6,958 nucleotides of DNA from an uncultured Oscillospiraceae bacterium (GTDB lineage: Bacteria > Bacillota > Clostridia > Oscillospirales > Acutalibacteraceae): positions 1-6,958 of the forward strand of contig CAJKJS010000070.1 of NCBI GenBank assembly GCA_905200265.1, read 5' to 3'. Shown here one piece after another: positions 1-5,368 of the stretch. The notes under the pieces were generated by a model, which worked only from the letters and a program-made list of their open reading frames with translations, had not been told where the DNA came from and searched no databases. Made by a program: the position numbers and the translations under genes. Each line of letters starts with the position of its first letter. Within the stretch, counting starts at the first letter, position 1.

Positions 1-1
1 G

Positions 2-124
2 GACCCTCCGTTTAAGTCACCGCCTTTGACCATTCGTGTATCGGGGTATGGCGTTTCCTTTCATCGTCTGTCTCGTGAACAGCCGCTGGAAGTCATTGCC
101 CGTACTTTCCACGAATCCATGTAA
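2..124 (+). CDS. 3' end of an unrecognised protein gene (partial)
   Basis: Forty codons are open from the window edge to a TAA at 122-124, ending in ...ARTFHESM. Both other + frames stop within about 30 bases of the edge, and a strong terminator begins 10 bases after this stop, so this is very likely the real tail of a gene whose body lies upstream of the window. The tail is rich in basic residues and prolines (PPFKSPPLTIRV, then FHRLSREQPLEV), with no membrane segment and no motif I can assign to a family. I do not recognise the protein and give no function. Identification would need the upstream sequence. Confidence 0.6.
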   Translation, partial: DPPFKSPPLTIRVSGYGVSFHRLSREQPLEVIARTFHESM

Positions 125-134
125 ATAAGATCCC

Positions 135-174
135 GAAAACCCCCGCTGTCGTTGATAAGACAGCGGGGGTTTTC
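135..174 (+). terminator. Intrinsic terminator of the upstream + strand gene
   Basis: A perfect 16-bp inverted repeat pairs 135-150 with 159-174 around an 8-base loop (GTTGATAA). The core is CCCCCGCTGTC/GACAGCGGGGG, flanked by AAAA and TTTT that belong to the stem, so it could act in both directions. It starts 10 bases after the stop at 122-124. The T run is short (TTTTC), so its strength rests on the very stable stem. Confidence 0.85.
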
Positions 175-350
175 ACGAATATAATGTATCAAATCAAAAT
201 GATTCGGATTGTACAGTTTTTGAGGAAGTAAAGGAAGGTAACGTATAATAGCATCTTCTTACCAGTGTGGTGATAATAAGAAGGCTATGTATGGCAAACG
301 ATGGCCCCGTTTACGTAGGAACAAAAAGAAGCCAATAAATTCATACTAAT
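175..350 (+). other. Intergenic region with hairpin and two tiny candidate ORFs
   Basis: This stretch lies between two terminators and has no confident gene. It holds an interrupted hairpin at 248-288: ATAGC pairs with GCTAT, CTTCTTA (255-261) with TAAGAAG (277-283), and CCA (262-264) with TGG (268-270). The 3' arm contains a Shine-Dalgarno-like AAGAAGG (278-284). Two overlapping short frames follow. ATG 291-338 gives 15 residues (MANDGPVYVGTKRSQ) with an ideal 6-base spacing from AAGAAGG. ATG 287-349 gives 20 residues, 8 of them Lys or Arg (MYGKRWPRLRRNKKKPINSY), but with only 2 bases of spacing. Neither can be called a gene from sequence alone. The region could equally be a small RNA or a decayed remnant. 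Confidence 0.3.
220..249 (+). promoter_or_regulatory. Candidate sigma-A promoter in the 175-350 intergenic region
   Basis: TTGAGG (220-225) is followed by an 18-base spacer and a perfect TATAAT (244-249). A transcript would start near 256 and could end at the hairpin at 351-386, giving an RNA of about 130 bases. No confident gene lies between, so this either drives a small RNA or tiny gene, or is a chance match in AT-rich DNA. Confidence 0.35.
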
Positions 351-386
351 AAAAAAGAAGGCAGGGAATTTCCCTGCCTCCTTTTT
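351..386 (-). terminator. Intrinsic terminator of the xylosidase/ThuA operon
   Basis: On the minus strand a GGCAGGGA/TCCCTGCC stem with a short AT loop is extended by A and T runs and followed by a CTTTTTT tract. It starts 8 bases after the stop of the ThuA-like gene. The + strand also has a T run (CTTTTTAC), so it may additionally end transcripts coming from the 220-249 promoter candidate. Confidence 0.85.
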
Positions 387-394
387 ACTTTTCG

Positions 395-1048
395 TTACGC
401 TTTTTCTGTATGGGTGCACCATGCAATGGCCTGAGTAAGGAGCTGGCGGAACATGGGGTGAGCCCACATGGCGCCATTGTGTCCAGGAGTCAAAACACAC
501 AACCGTCCTTTTCCTATTTGACGGGTGTAACCGCCGACCTGGTCGGAACAAGCGTCGCTGTGAGTTGTCAGGAAGACCTGGGCATCCTCGCACAACAATC
601 GCAGGTTATAGTGTTCATCCTGTAGAGTAAACGGAGTGATCCCCCGGGTAATAGGATGTTCTCCTTGGGGCAGTATGGTGATGGGGCATTGACGGGGATG
701 ACCTAAAAAGGTATTACCTAGTAGTTCCGTCATGGCGGGTGTTTTTTCCTGCCGGAAGCAGTTTCCGGCGTGCACACTTAAGATAGCACCGCCCTGCTGC
801 AAGTAGTCTGCAAAGTCGGATGGTTGCACCTGGGTGACGCCTTCTTCAAACCAGGGATTTTGGTTCGCAGACGTCAGCGTATCACCTTTTGTGAGTAAAA
901 TGAGCGGGTACTCCCGCAGCATGGAAGGGGTGAGAATGTCTTTGGCGTCTTCCACAAAATCGAATTCCGCCCCGGGTAGGCCGGCTAGGCCACGTCGTAC
1001 CACTTCAAAAGGATGCCAGTAATCGCCGCCAATGACCAAAATACGCAT
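395..1048 (-). CDS. ThuA-like domain protein (glutamine-amidotransferase-like fold)
   Basis: This 217-residue protein spans one ThuA-like domain. It starts with the strand MRILVIGGDYWHPF, has GGAILSVHAGN at about 86-96 where class I amidotransferases carry the nucleophile elbow, then GEHPITRGI at 129-137, DEHY at 144-147, and a C-terminal GHNGAMWAHPMF followed by an amphipathic helix ending in AIAW. The Cys of the amidotransferase triad is absent from the elbow (HAG, with a Cys only at 97), which is usual in this family, so amidotransferase activity is not expected. There is no signal peptide or membrane segment, so it is probably cytoplasmic. The ATG overlaps the xylosidase TAA by one base (TAATG), with GGAGGG at 1055-1060 as ribosome site, so translation is probably coupled. 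ThuA was named for trehalose utilisation, but the reaction here is unknown. The context suggests handling of a sugar or oligosaccharide derivative released with the xylosidase products. Confidence 0.88.
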   Translation of the reverse strand: MRILVIGGDYWHPFEVVRRGLAGLPGAEFDFVEDAKDILTPSMLREYPLILLTKGDTLTSANQNPWFEEGVTQVQPSDFADYLQQGGAILSVHAGNCFRQEKTPAMTELLGNTFLGHPRQCPITILPQGEHPITRGITPFTLQDEHYNLRLLCEDAQVFLTTHSDACSDQVGGYTRQIGKGRLCVLTPGHNGAMWAHPMFRQLLTQAIAWCTHTEKA

Positions 1049-2652
1049 TACAGTCCCTCCGTTTCGGTATAAGAAAAATAAGCGAAATCGGCTGATTTTT
1101 CATAACGGTCCAGGTCGATACAGAATATACCCAAAAAGGCGCCGGTAAAGCGCATTTGGCCAATCTCTTCATAGGCGTCGTCGGATAGCAGGGTAGCATC
1201 TAGTTCCGGCCCAATGGCAGTCAGAGGACCCGGGCGTACCGCATAGAAAAAGTGAGCGGTTTCTTTGCGGGTGCATACTTGCAAGCGTACATCGCCTTCT
1301 TCCGGCAGAGGAATCCCTGCCCCCAGGGGTAGATCGCTTTCCCCTTGGCGGGTGCGAATCATCGTCAGCACCCGGCCCAGCGTTTCGTGCCGGGTAACAG
1401 CTAGAGATATATGATTCAGTTCGTCATAAAAATAGGTAAGCCCCGCCAGATGTTGGAAGTGATCGGGGGCAAAAGACAGCCTGGTTTCTGCTTGGCAGTA
1501 AAAGCTCTGTTGCCGGTGAGCCAGCAGACTGACGCCGTAATGAGAAAACAGGGACTGTCCGCCACGCAGCCGCAGCCAGCCTGGGCGCGCCGTTAAATCG
1601 GCTCGATTCCCCAGCGGTTCCCGCAAAGATTGCAGGTGCGGGCTAATGAACGGGCCGTCAAAATCCTCGTGCAGATTCCGGCAGGTGGGGGTGCTGTCCC
1701 CACCGGTGGGCAGCGCCAGCTTTTCGGCAGGATAATCGGTGCCGTTTTTCATGCGCAGCCAGCCGTCATCGGTAAAATACACCTCTTGCAGGGCGGTTTC
1801 CCGGCCTAATATACAGCGGCGCTTTTCTCCAACGGGACGCGCGCACAAGTGTGCGAGATACCAGTGTCCATTATCACCTTCCACCAAACTGGCATGTCCG
1901 GCCTTTTGTAAAGCGGCCCAAGGCATGTGGCGGGATGAAAGCATAGGCCCATTGGGGTCCGGCTCATAGGGACCAAACAGAGTATGACTGCGGGCTACCG
2001 TGACCCCATGCGCATACCCGGTGCCGCCTTCGGCGCACATCAGATAGTAATAATCCCCGTGCCGGTACAGGTGCGGGCCTTCCGTGCAACCCATGGAGGT
2101 GCCGCCAAAGATCACTCGGCGGGGGCCGATCAGCTTCTTTTCCTGCTCGCTATATTCCTGCATCACAATCCCGGAAAAGGTGTTTTTGTAGGGCCGGTAG
2201 TCGTGCAGCATGTTTACGAGCCACTTGCGCCCATCCCGGTCATGGAACAGGGAAGGGTCAAACCCGCTGGCATTGAGGAAAATAGGTTCTGACCACGGGC
2301 CGGTGACGGCAGGGGCCGTAACCAGATAGTTGGGCGTATCGTTCATTAACCCACGGTTGTTTTTCACGTCGGTGTAAATCAGGTAAAAGGTCCCGTCGCA
2401 GTAGGATAAACACGGGGCCCATATCCCGCAGGAAGGGGTTTCGCCTCGCATGTCCAGTTGTGACAACCGCTGTAGCGGATGCGCAACCAGTTCCCAATGA
2501 ACCAAATCGCGGGAATGGTGGATTTGTACCCCCGGAAACCACTCAAAGGTAGAGGTAGCCAGGTAATAATCGTCCCCCACGCGTACAAGCGAAGGGTCCG
2601 GGTTAAAACCAGGTAAAATAGGATTTTGTACAATGGCAGGTCGTTCCGTCAT
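1048..2652 (-). CDS. xynB: Beta-xylosidase / alpha-L-arabinofuranosidase, glycoside hydrolase family 43
   Basis: This 534-residue enzyme is expected to remove D-xylose from the non-reducing end of xylobiose and xylo-oligosaccharides by inversion, and may also release arabinofuranose. The five-bladed propeller occupies about 1-320 and the C-terminal beta-sandwich about 325-534. From the chosen start, the base is D19 (FNPDPS), the pKa-modulating Asp D132 (GFDPSLFHD) and the acid E191 (CTEGPHLY), with H253 in GHASLVE. Their spacing matches what I recall for the Selenomonas ruminantium enzyme. There is no signal peptide, so it acts in the cytoplasm on imported oligosaccharides. ATG at 2652 is preferred because AAAGGAGG lies 9 bases upstream. 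A GTG at 2658, two codons earlier, is only 3 bases from that site. It is first in an operon with the ThuA-like gene. The loop before LGRET is about 11 residues shorter than I remember for the Selenomonas enzyme. Confidence 0.93.
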   Translation of the reverse strand: MTERPAIVQNPILPGFNPDPSLVRVGDDYYLATSTFEWFPGVQIHHSRDLVHWELVAHPLQRLSQLDMRGETPSCGIWAPCLSYCDGTFYLIYTDVKNNRGLMNDTPNYLVTAPAVTGPWSEPIFLNASGFDPSLFHDRDGRKWLVNMLHDYRPYKNTFSGIVMQEYSEQEKKLIGPRRVIFGGTSMGCTEGPHLYRHGDYYYLMCAEGGTGYAHGVTVARSHTLFGPYEPDPNGPMLSSRHMPWAALQKAGHASLVEGDNGHWYLAHLCARPVGEKRRCILGRETALQEVYFTDDGWLRMKNGTDYPAEKLALPTGGDSTPTCRNLHEDFDGPFISPHLQSLREPLGNRADLTARPGWLRLRGGQSLFSHYGVSLLAHRQQSFYCQAETRLSFAPDHFQHLAGLTYFYDELNHISLAVTRHETLGRVLTMIRTRQGESDLPLGAGIPLPEEGDVRLQVCTRKETAHFFYAVRPGPLTAIGPELDATLLSDDAYEEIGQMRFTGAFLGIFCIDLDRYEKSADFAYFSYTETEGL

Positions 2653-2661
2653 AACCACATG

Positions 2662-2669
2662 CCTCCTTT
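2662..2669 (-). promoter_or_regulatory. Ribosome binding site that fixes the xylosidase start
   Basis: AAAGGAGG on the minus strand is a near-perfect anti-16S match. It lies 9 bases from ATG 2652, 3 bases from the in-frame GTG 2658 and almost touches an out-of-frame ATG at 2660 that would stop after three codons. The spacing favours 2652. Confidence 0.75.
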
Positions 2670-2681
2670 CTATGTGAGTTC

Positions 2682-2710
2682 ATTGTAGCACGAAAAAAAG
2701 CCGCACTCAA
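2682..2710 (-). promoter_or_regulatory. Promoter of the xylosidase/ThuA operon
   Basis: On the minus strand TTGAGT (2705-2710) is separated by 17 bases from TACAAT (2682-2687), with an extended -10 TGC just before it. The spacer contains a run of seven T. The predicted start is near 2675, leaving a short leader before the ribosome site at 2662-2669. I see no clear XylR operator or catabolite-response element overlapping it. Confidence 0.75.
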
Positions 2711-2725
2711 GCAGAAGAAAGCATG

Positions 2726-2755
2726 AAAAAAACCGCCTGATTTCAGGCGGTTTTT
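2726..2755 (-). terminator. Terminator of the PRPP synthetase gene
   Basis: AAAAACCGCCTG (2728-2739) pairs with CAGGCGGTTTTT (2744-2755) across a 4-base loop, and the minus-strand T tract is seven T long. It lies 30 bases after the prs stop and immediately upstream of the xylosidase promoter, isolating the two units. The A/T flanks make it symmetric, so it could also act on + strand transcripts. Confidence 0.88.
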
Positions 2756-2784
2756 CCTATTTACAAGTACGTTATGGCAAGGTT

Positions 2785-3936
2785 TTAAACAAGACCCTGT
2801 TCCCGTTTTTCCAACAGAGCGGCAATCTTTTCGTGGGGGTCCAATACGCTGGAGAACGACATGTCATGGTTCATACCGGCTACCAGGTAAGCGGCGTATT
2901 TGGAAACATCCACTTCGAAGAACCATTCGCGCTTTTTCAGCTCTTCCGTGCGGTACGTCAGGTTGCTGCCCAGCACGCCGTCGATCATGCCCTGTCCATA
3001 CGCTTTGTCGTATGTTTCCAGGCCGTTAGTAAAGATGGCGTAGGTGGCATACCCAAAGATGCGCTTGGCGCCTTTTTCTTTCAGCTTAACAGCGATATCC
3101 AGCATGGATTCGCCGGAGGAAATAATGTCGTCCGCGATGAAGATATCCATCCCTTCCACGGAGGAACCCAGATATTCATGGGCCACAATGGGGTTGTGAC
3201 CGTTGACAATGCGGGAATAGTCACGACGCTTGTAGAACATACCCAGATCAACCCGCAGCACGGAAGCGTAGTACATATTCCGGTTCAAAGCGCCTTCGTC
3301 GGGGCTGATGATCATGAAATGATCGCGGTCCACTTTCAAATCCGGTACATGACGGAACAGGGATTTCAGTGCCTGGTACGTGGGCATTACATTATCGAAG
3401 CCCATCAGCGGCACAGCGTTCATCACACGGGGGTCGTGTGCGTCAAACGTAATCAGGTTGCTCACGCCTACATCCCGCAGGGTTTGCAGCATGAAAGCGC
3501 AGTCCAGGGATTCCCGGTAAGCGCGGCGATGCTGACGGCCGCCATACAGCATGGGCATGATGACATTCAGCCGGTGAGCCTTGCCGCCCGCGGCCTGGAT
3601 CAGACGAAGCAGATCCTGGAAATGATCGTCGGGGGACATGGAGTTCGGCTGTCCGAACAGATTGTACTTAATGCTGTAGTTGCCCACGTCGACGACAAAG
3701 TACAGGTCCATACCACGTACGGTGGATTTGATCAGACCTTTGGCATCGCCGGAAGAAAAACGGGGGCATTCCGATTCAATAATGAACGTGTCTTTTTCGA
3801 TGCCGGCCTCTTTGGCCCATTTGACCAGGTAGGCATCAATACGGCCGGCCAATTCTTTGGCGCCTTCCGTAGCGATAATACCCAGGGGAGCTGTGCCATT
3901 CTGGCGGAAAAACAGTTGCGATTCTCTCGTTCCCAT
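2785..3936 (-). CDS. prs: Ribose-phosphate pyrophosphokinase (PRPP synthetase), long divergent form
   Basis: This 383-residue protein should transfer pyrophosphate from ATP to ribose-5-phosphate, making PRPP for purine, pyrimidine, histidine, tryptophan and NAD synthesis. Visible family landmarks are YGGRQHRR (131-138) in place of the usual YARQDRK-type ATP segment, DAHDPRV (165-171) for the DLH metal/ATP motif, SPDEGALNRN (211-220), YKRRDY (235-240) for the conserved KRR, and the PRPP loop DIFIADDIISSGESMLD (264-280). The usual loop reads roughly DDMIDTAGT, so TAGT is replaced by SGES. It is about 65 residues longer than the typical 315-residue enzyme, with an extended N-terminus and tail. 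Start ATG 3936 is preferred. The open frame continues to a GTG at 4038, but that extension crosses the promoter at 4009-4037 and the leader hairpin. The ribosome site GAAGGG is 12 bases from the ATG, longer than ideal. It is a single-gene unit with its own terminator. Confidence 0.88.
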   Translation of the reverse strand: MGTRESQLFFRQNGTAPLGIIATEGAKELAGRIDAYLVKWAKEAGIEKDTFIIESECPRFSSGDAKGLIKSTVRGMDLYFVVDVGNYSIKYNLFGQPNSMSPDDHFQDLLRLIQAAGGKAHRLNVIMPMLYGGRQHRRAYRESLDCAFMLQTLRDVGVSNLITFDAHDPRVMNAVPLMGFDNVMPTYQALKSLFRHVPDLKVDRDHFMIISPDEGALNRNMYYASVLRVDLGMFYKRRDYSRIVNGHNPIVAHEYLGSSVEGMDIFIADDIISSGESMLDIAVKLKEKGAKRIFGYATYAIFTNGLETYDKAYGQGMIDGVLGSNLTYRTEELKKREWFFEVDVSKYAAYLVAGMNHDMSFSSVLDPHEKIAALLEKREQGLV

Positions 3937-3968
3937 GTTTACTAAACACCCTTCTCCTGAAGATTTGC

Positions 3969-3987
3969 GCCCTTTATCACAAAGGGC
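3969..3987 (-). promoter_or_regulatory. Hairpin in the prs leader
   Basis: GCCCTTT and AAAGGGC form a perfect 7-bp stem with a 5-base loop inside the roughly 65-base leader predicted between the start of transcription and ATG 3936. No T run follows, so it is not a terminator. It could stabilise the mRNA, affect ribosome access, or be incidental. Confidence 0.4.
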
Positions 3988-4008
3988 TTGTCCGTTCTTT
4001 TCAAGTTT

Positions 4009-4037
4009 ATTATAACACAGGGAATTTCGCCTTACCA
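4009..4037 (-). promoter_or_regulatory. Promoter of prs
   Basis: On the minus strand a perfect TATAAT (4009-4014) is preceded by an extended -10 TGT. The -35 at 17 bases, TGGTAA (4032-4037), is weak, as is common with extended -10 promoters. The predicted start is near 4002. It is divergent from the DUF3783 promoter at 4116-4144. Confidence 0.65.
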
Positions 4038-4080
4038 CAAAAACCTTTCAAATTCTACTTAGTTTGGCATCTTGACCGAG

Positions 4081-4107
4081 AAACACAGCCCAAAAGGGTT
4101 GTTTTTT
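4081..4107 (+). other. Terminator-like hairpin between divergent promoters
   Basis: AAACACAGCCC and GGGTTGTTTTT flank an AAAA loop and pair with one G-U and one C-T mismatch. The six-T run at 4102-4107 forms part of the 3' arm. The shape is that of a weak + strand intrinsic terminator, but no + strand gene lies upstream, only antisense to prs. It may stop antisense read-through or be fortuitous. Confidence 0.3.
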
Positions 4108-4115
4108 GAAAGAGC

Positions 4116-4144
4116 CTGTCTTTTCCCATTTTCCATGGTATAAT
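4116..4144 (+). promoter_or_regulatory. Promoter of the DUF3783 gene
   Basis: A perfect TATAAT (4139-4144) carries an extended -10 TGG, with a weak -35 CTGTCT 17 bases upstream. Transcription would start near 4151, leaving a leader of about 26 bases that contains the ribosome site AAGGGGGA (4163-4170), 7 bases from ATG 4177. Confidence 0.65.
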
Positions 4145-4176
4145 AGTTGTACGAACTGAAAAAAGGGGGATTCATC

Positions 4177-4599
4177 ATGAAAGTGCGCTTGCAGCAGGAG
4201 AAAGTTTTGCTGTTTCTCCCCGCGGAAAATATAGGGAACCTTTATGATTCTTTCACAAAAGTATGTACGCGCTGCCACATAGCATGTCAGGTGGTACCGA
4301 ATGGTTGTCTGGATCAACCGATTGAAAACTGGCTGTCTGTCAGCTTACAAGAAACAGAAGCAGAAAGTCCGGCTTTACCCGGTCCCATGCTGCTTTTTTG
4401 TGGGCTTTCTTCTTCCAAACTCAGTAAAGTACTGGAAACCATGCGCCAGGAAAACGTGCCGCCCATTCGTCACAAAGCGGTGCTGACGGACCATAACCGC
4501 ACCTGGACACCGCGGGCGTTGTATGAAGAACTGGAAAAAGAAGATCGTGCCATACGCGAAGCCGCCAATAGACAGGCAGCAGGGGGAAAAAATGCATAA
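4177..4599 (+). CDS. DUF3783 domain protein of unknown function
   Basis: This 140-residue protein has no signal peptide or membrane segment. Its C-terminal half carries the DUF3783 signature: LLFCGLSSSKLSKVLETMR (72-90), a helix beginning after a strand, then PPIRHKAVLTDHNRTWTP (95-112) and ALYEELEKE (114-122). The N-terminal half (1-60) contains two short beta strands, VLLFLP and CQVVPNG, and Cys residues at 30, 33 and 37. The tail (123-140) is Ala, Gly and charge rich. The ATG at 4177 has AAGGGGG 7 bases upstream. An in-frame TTG at 4147 overlaps the expected start of transcription and lacks a ribosome site. The family function is not known to me. It stands between prs and the beta-helix/galT pair but seems to have its own promoter, so the neighbours say little about its role. 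Confidence 0.8.
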   Translation: MKVRLQQEKVLLFLPAENIGNLYDSFTKVCTRCHIACQVVPNGCLDQPIENWLSVSLQETEAESPALPGPMLLFCGLSSSKLSKVLETMRQENVPPIRHKAVLTDHNRTWTPRALYEELEKEDRAIREAANRQAAGGKNA

Positions 4600-4617
4600 A
4601 GGTGATGGTTTTTCCCA

Positions 4618-4646
4618 TTGACCCACCAGTCAAACAGGATTATCAT
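4618..4646 (+). promoter_or_regulatory. Promoter of the beta-helix/galT operon
   Basis: TTGACC (4618-4623) and TATCAT (4641-4646) are 17 bases apart, each matching consensus in 5 of 6 positions. Transcription would start near 4653. That places in-frame ATGs at 4645 and earlier outside the transcript and supports 4684 as the start of the next gene. The -35 is part of an inverted repeat, TTGAC-N6-GTCAA (4618-4633), which could be an operator. Confidence 0.6.
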
Positions 4647-4670
4647 GAAAACGGAAACCAATTTTGTGAA

Positions 4671-4678
4671 AAGGGGAG
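4671..4678 (+). promoter_or_regulatory. Ribosome binding site that fixes the beta-helix gene start
   Basis: AAGGGGAG lies 5 bases from ATG 4684. The competing ATG at 4645 has only a weak AGGA and overlaps the predicted -10 box. Confidence 0.65.
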
Positions 4679-4683
4679 CTTGT

Positions 4684-5355
4684 ATGTACGAAGAACTGAA
4701 AAATGGGGCGCTCTTCGATTTGTCCCATTCCTTGGCTGGCGCGGCGCTGAAGCAGTGCGAATATCCGTGGGAGATTCTGGATCAGATTGGTTCGCTGATT
4801 ATGACCTTGGGGCAGACCTTGCCGGAGGATGAGTATAAAAAGCAAGGGGAAAATGTGTGGATACACAAAACGGCGGTGCTGTACCCCAACGTATACTTGG
4901 CAGGACCCGCTATTATTGGTCCCCGCACAGAAGTGCGGCCCGGGGCCTTTGTGCGGGGCAATGCCCTGGTGGGCGCCGATTGTGTGGTGGGAAATTCCAC
5001 AGAACTGAAAAATGTGATTCTGTTTGATCATGTGCAGGTGCCCCATTACAATTACGTGGGCGATTCGGTACTGGGGTATCATTCCCATATGGGAGCGGGC
5101 GCCATTACCAGTAATGTGAAACAGGACAATACCCATGTGACCATTCGGTTCCAGGGGTCAATTATCGACACCGGCCGCCGGAAGTTCGGCGCCATTTTGG
5201 GGGACTTTGCCGAAATCGGCTGCAACAGTGTACTGAATCCCGGCTCTATTATTGGGCAGGGCAGCCGGGTGTATCCGCTTTCCATGGTACGGGGGGTTGT
5301 ACCCGCCGGCCATATCTATAAAACTGCTGGGGAAATCGTGGAAAAACATGCATAA
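4684..5355 (+). CDS. Stand-alone left-handed beta-helix acyltransferase-like protein (GlmU C-domain-like)
   Basis: This 223-residue protein has an alpha-helical N-terminus (1-55, with YPWEIL at 27-32) and then hexapeptide-repeat coils typical of a left-handed beta-helix: VWIHKTAVLYPNVYLAG, AIIGPRTEVRPGAFVRG, ALVGADCVVGNSTELKNV, and again SVLGYHSHMGAGAITSN and AEIGCNSVLNPGSIIG. VPHYNYVGD (119-127) resembles the GlmU segment around its catalytic His, so H121 may correspond to that residue, and MGAGAITSN matches the GlmU NIGAGTITxN region. There is no nucleotidyltransferase domain: the N-terminal GxG...R pyrophosphorylase motif is missing. Close relatives are often labelled UDP-N-acetylglucosamine pyrophosphorylase, a name the sequence here does not support. 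An acyltransferase acting on a sugar phosphate or nucleotide sugar is the best inference. It is probably cotranscribed with galT, with 13 bases between its stop and the galT start. Confidence 0.85.
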   Translation: MYEELKNGALFDLSHSLAGAALKQCEYPWEILDQIGSLIMTLGQTLPEDEYKKQGENVWIHKTAVLYPNVYLAGPAIIGPRTEVRPGAFVRGNALVGADCVVGNSTELKNVILFDHVQVPHYNYVGDSVLGYHSHMGAGAITSNVKQDNTHVTIRFQGSIIDTGRRKFGAILGDFAEIGCNSVLNPGSIIGQGSRVYPLSMVRGVVPAGHIYKTAGEIVEKHA

Positions 5356-5368
5356 GGGGGACTTTTAC

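Noticed and set aside
184..231. 15-codon frame starting at ATG 184
   Set aside because: No ribosome site, it begins just after a terminator and before any promoter, and its composition is not distinctive.
285..593. 102-codon - strand frame crossing the end of the ThuA-like gene
   Set aside because: It runs through the operon terminator and overlaps the real gene in another frame, with arginine-rich shadow composition.
2833..3945. 370-codon open frame on the + strand opposite prs
   Set aside because: It is exactly antisense to a well-supported gene, has low-complexity composition rich in His, Val and Gln, lacks a ribosome site, and reflects codon bias of prs.
3937..4038. N-terminal extension of PRPP synthetase from a GTG at 4038
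   Set aside because: The extension would span the extended -10 promoter and the leader hairpin, lacks a ribosome site, and adds 34 residues without family resemblance.
4618..4683. Earlier in-frame starts of the beta-helix protein (4618 and 4645)
   Set aside because: They overlap the TTGACC/TATCAT promoter. Only 4684 has a good ribosome site with correct spacing.
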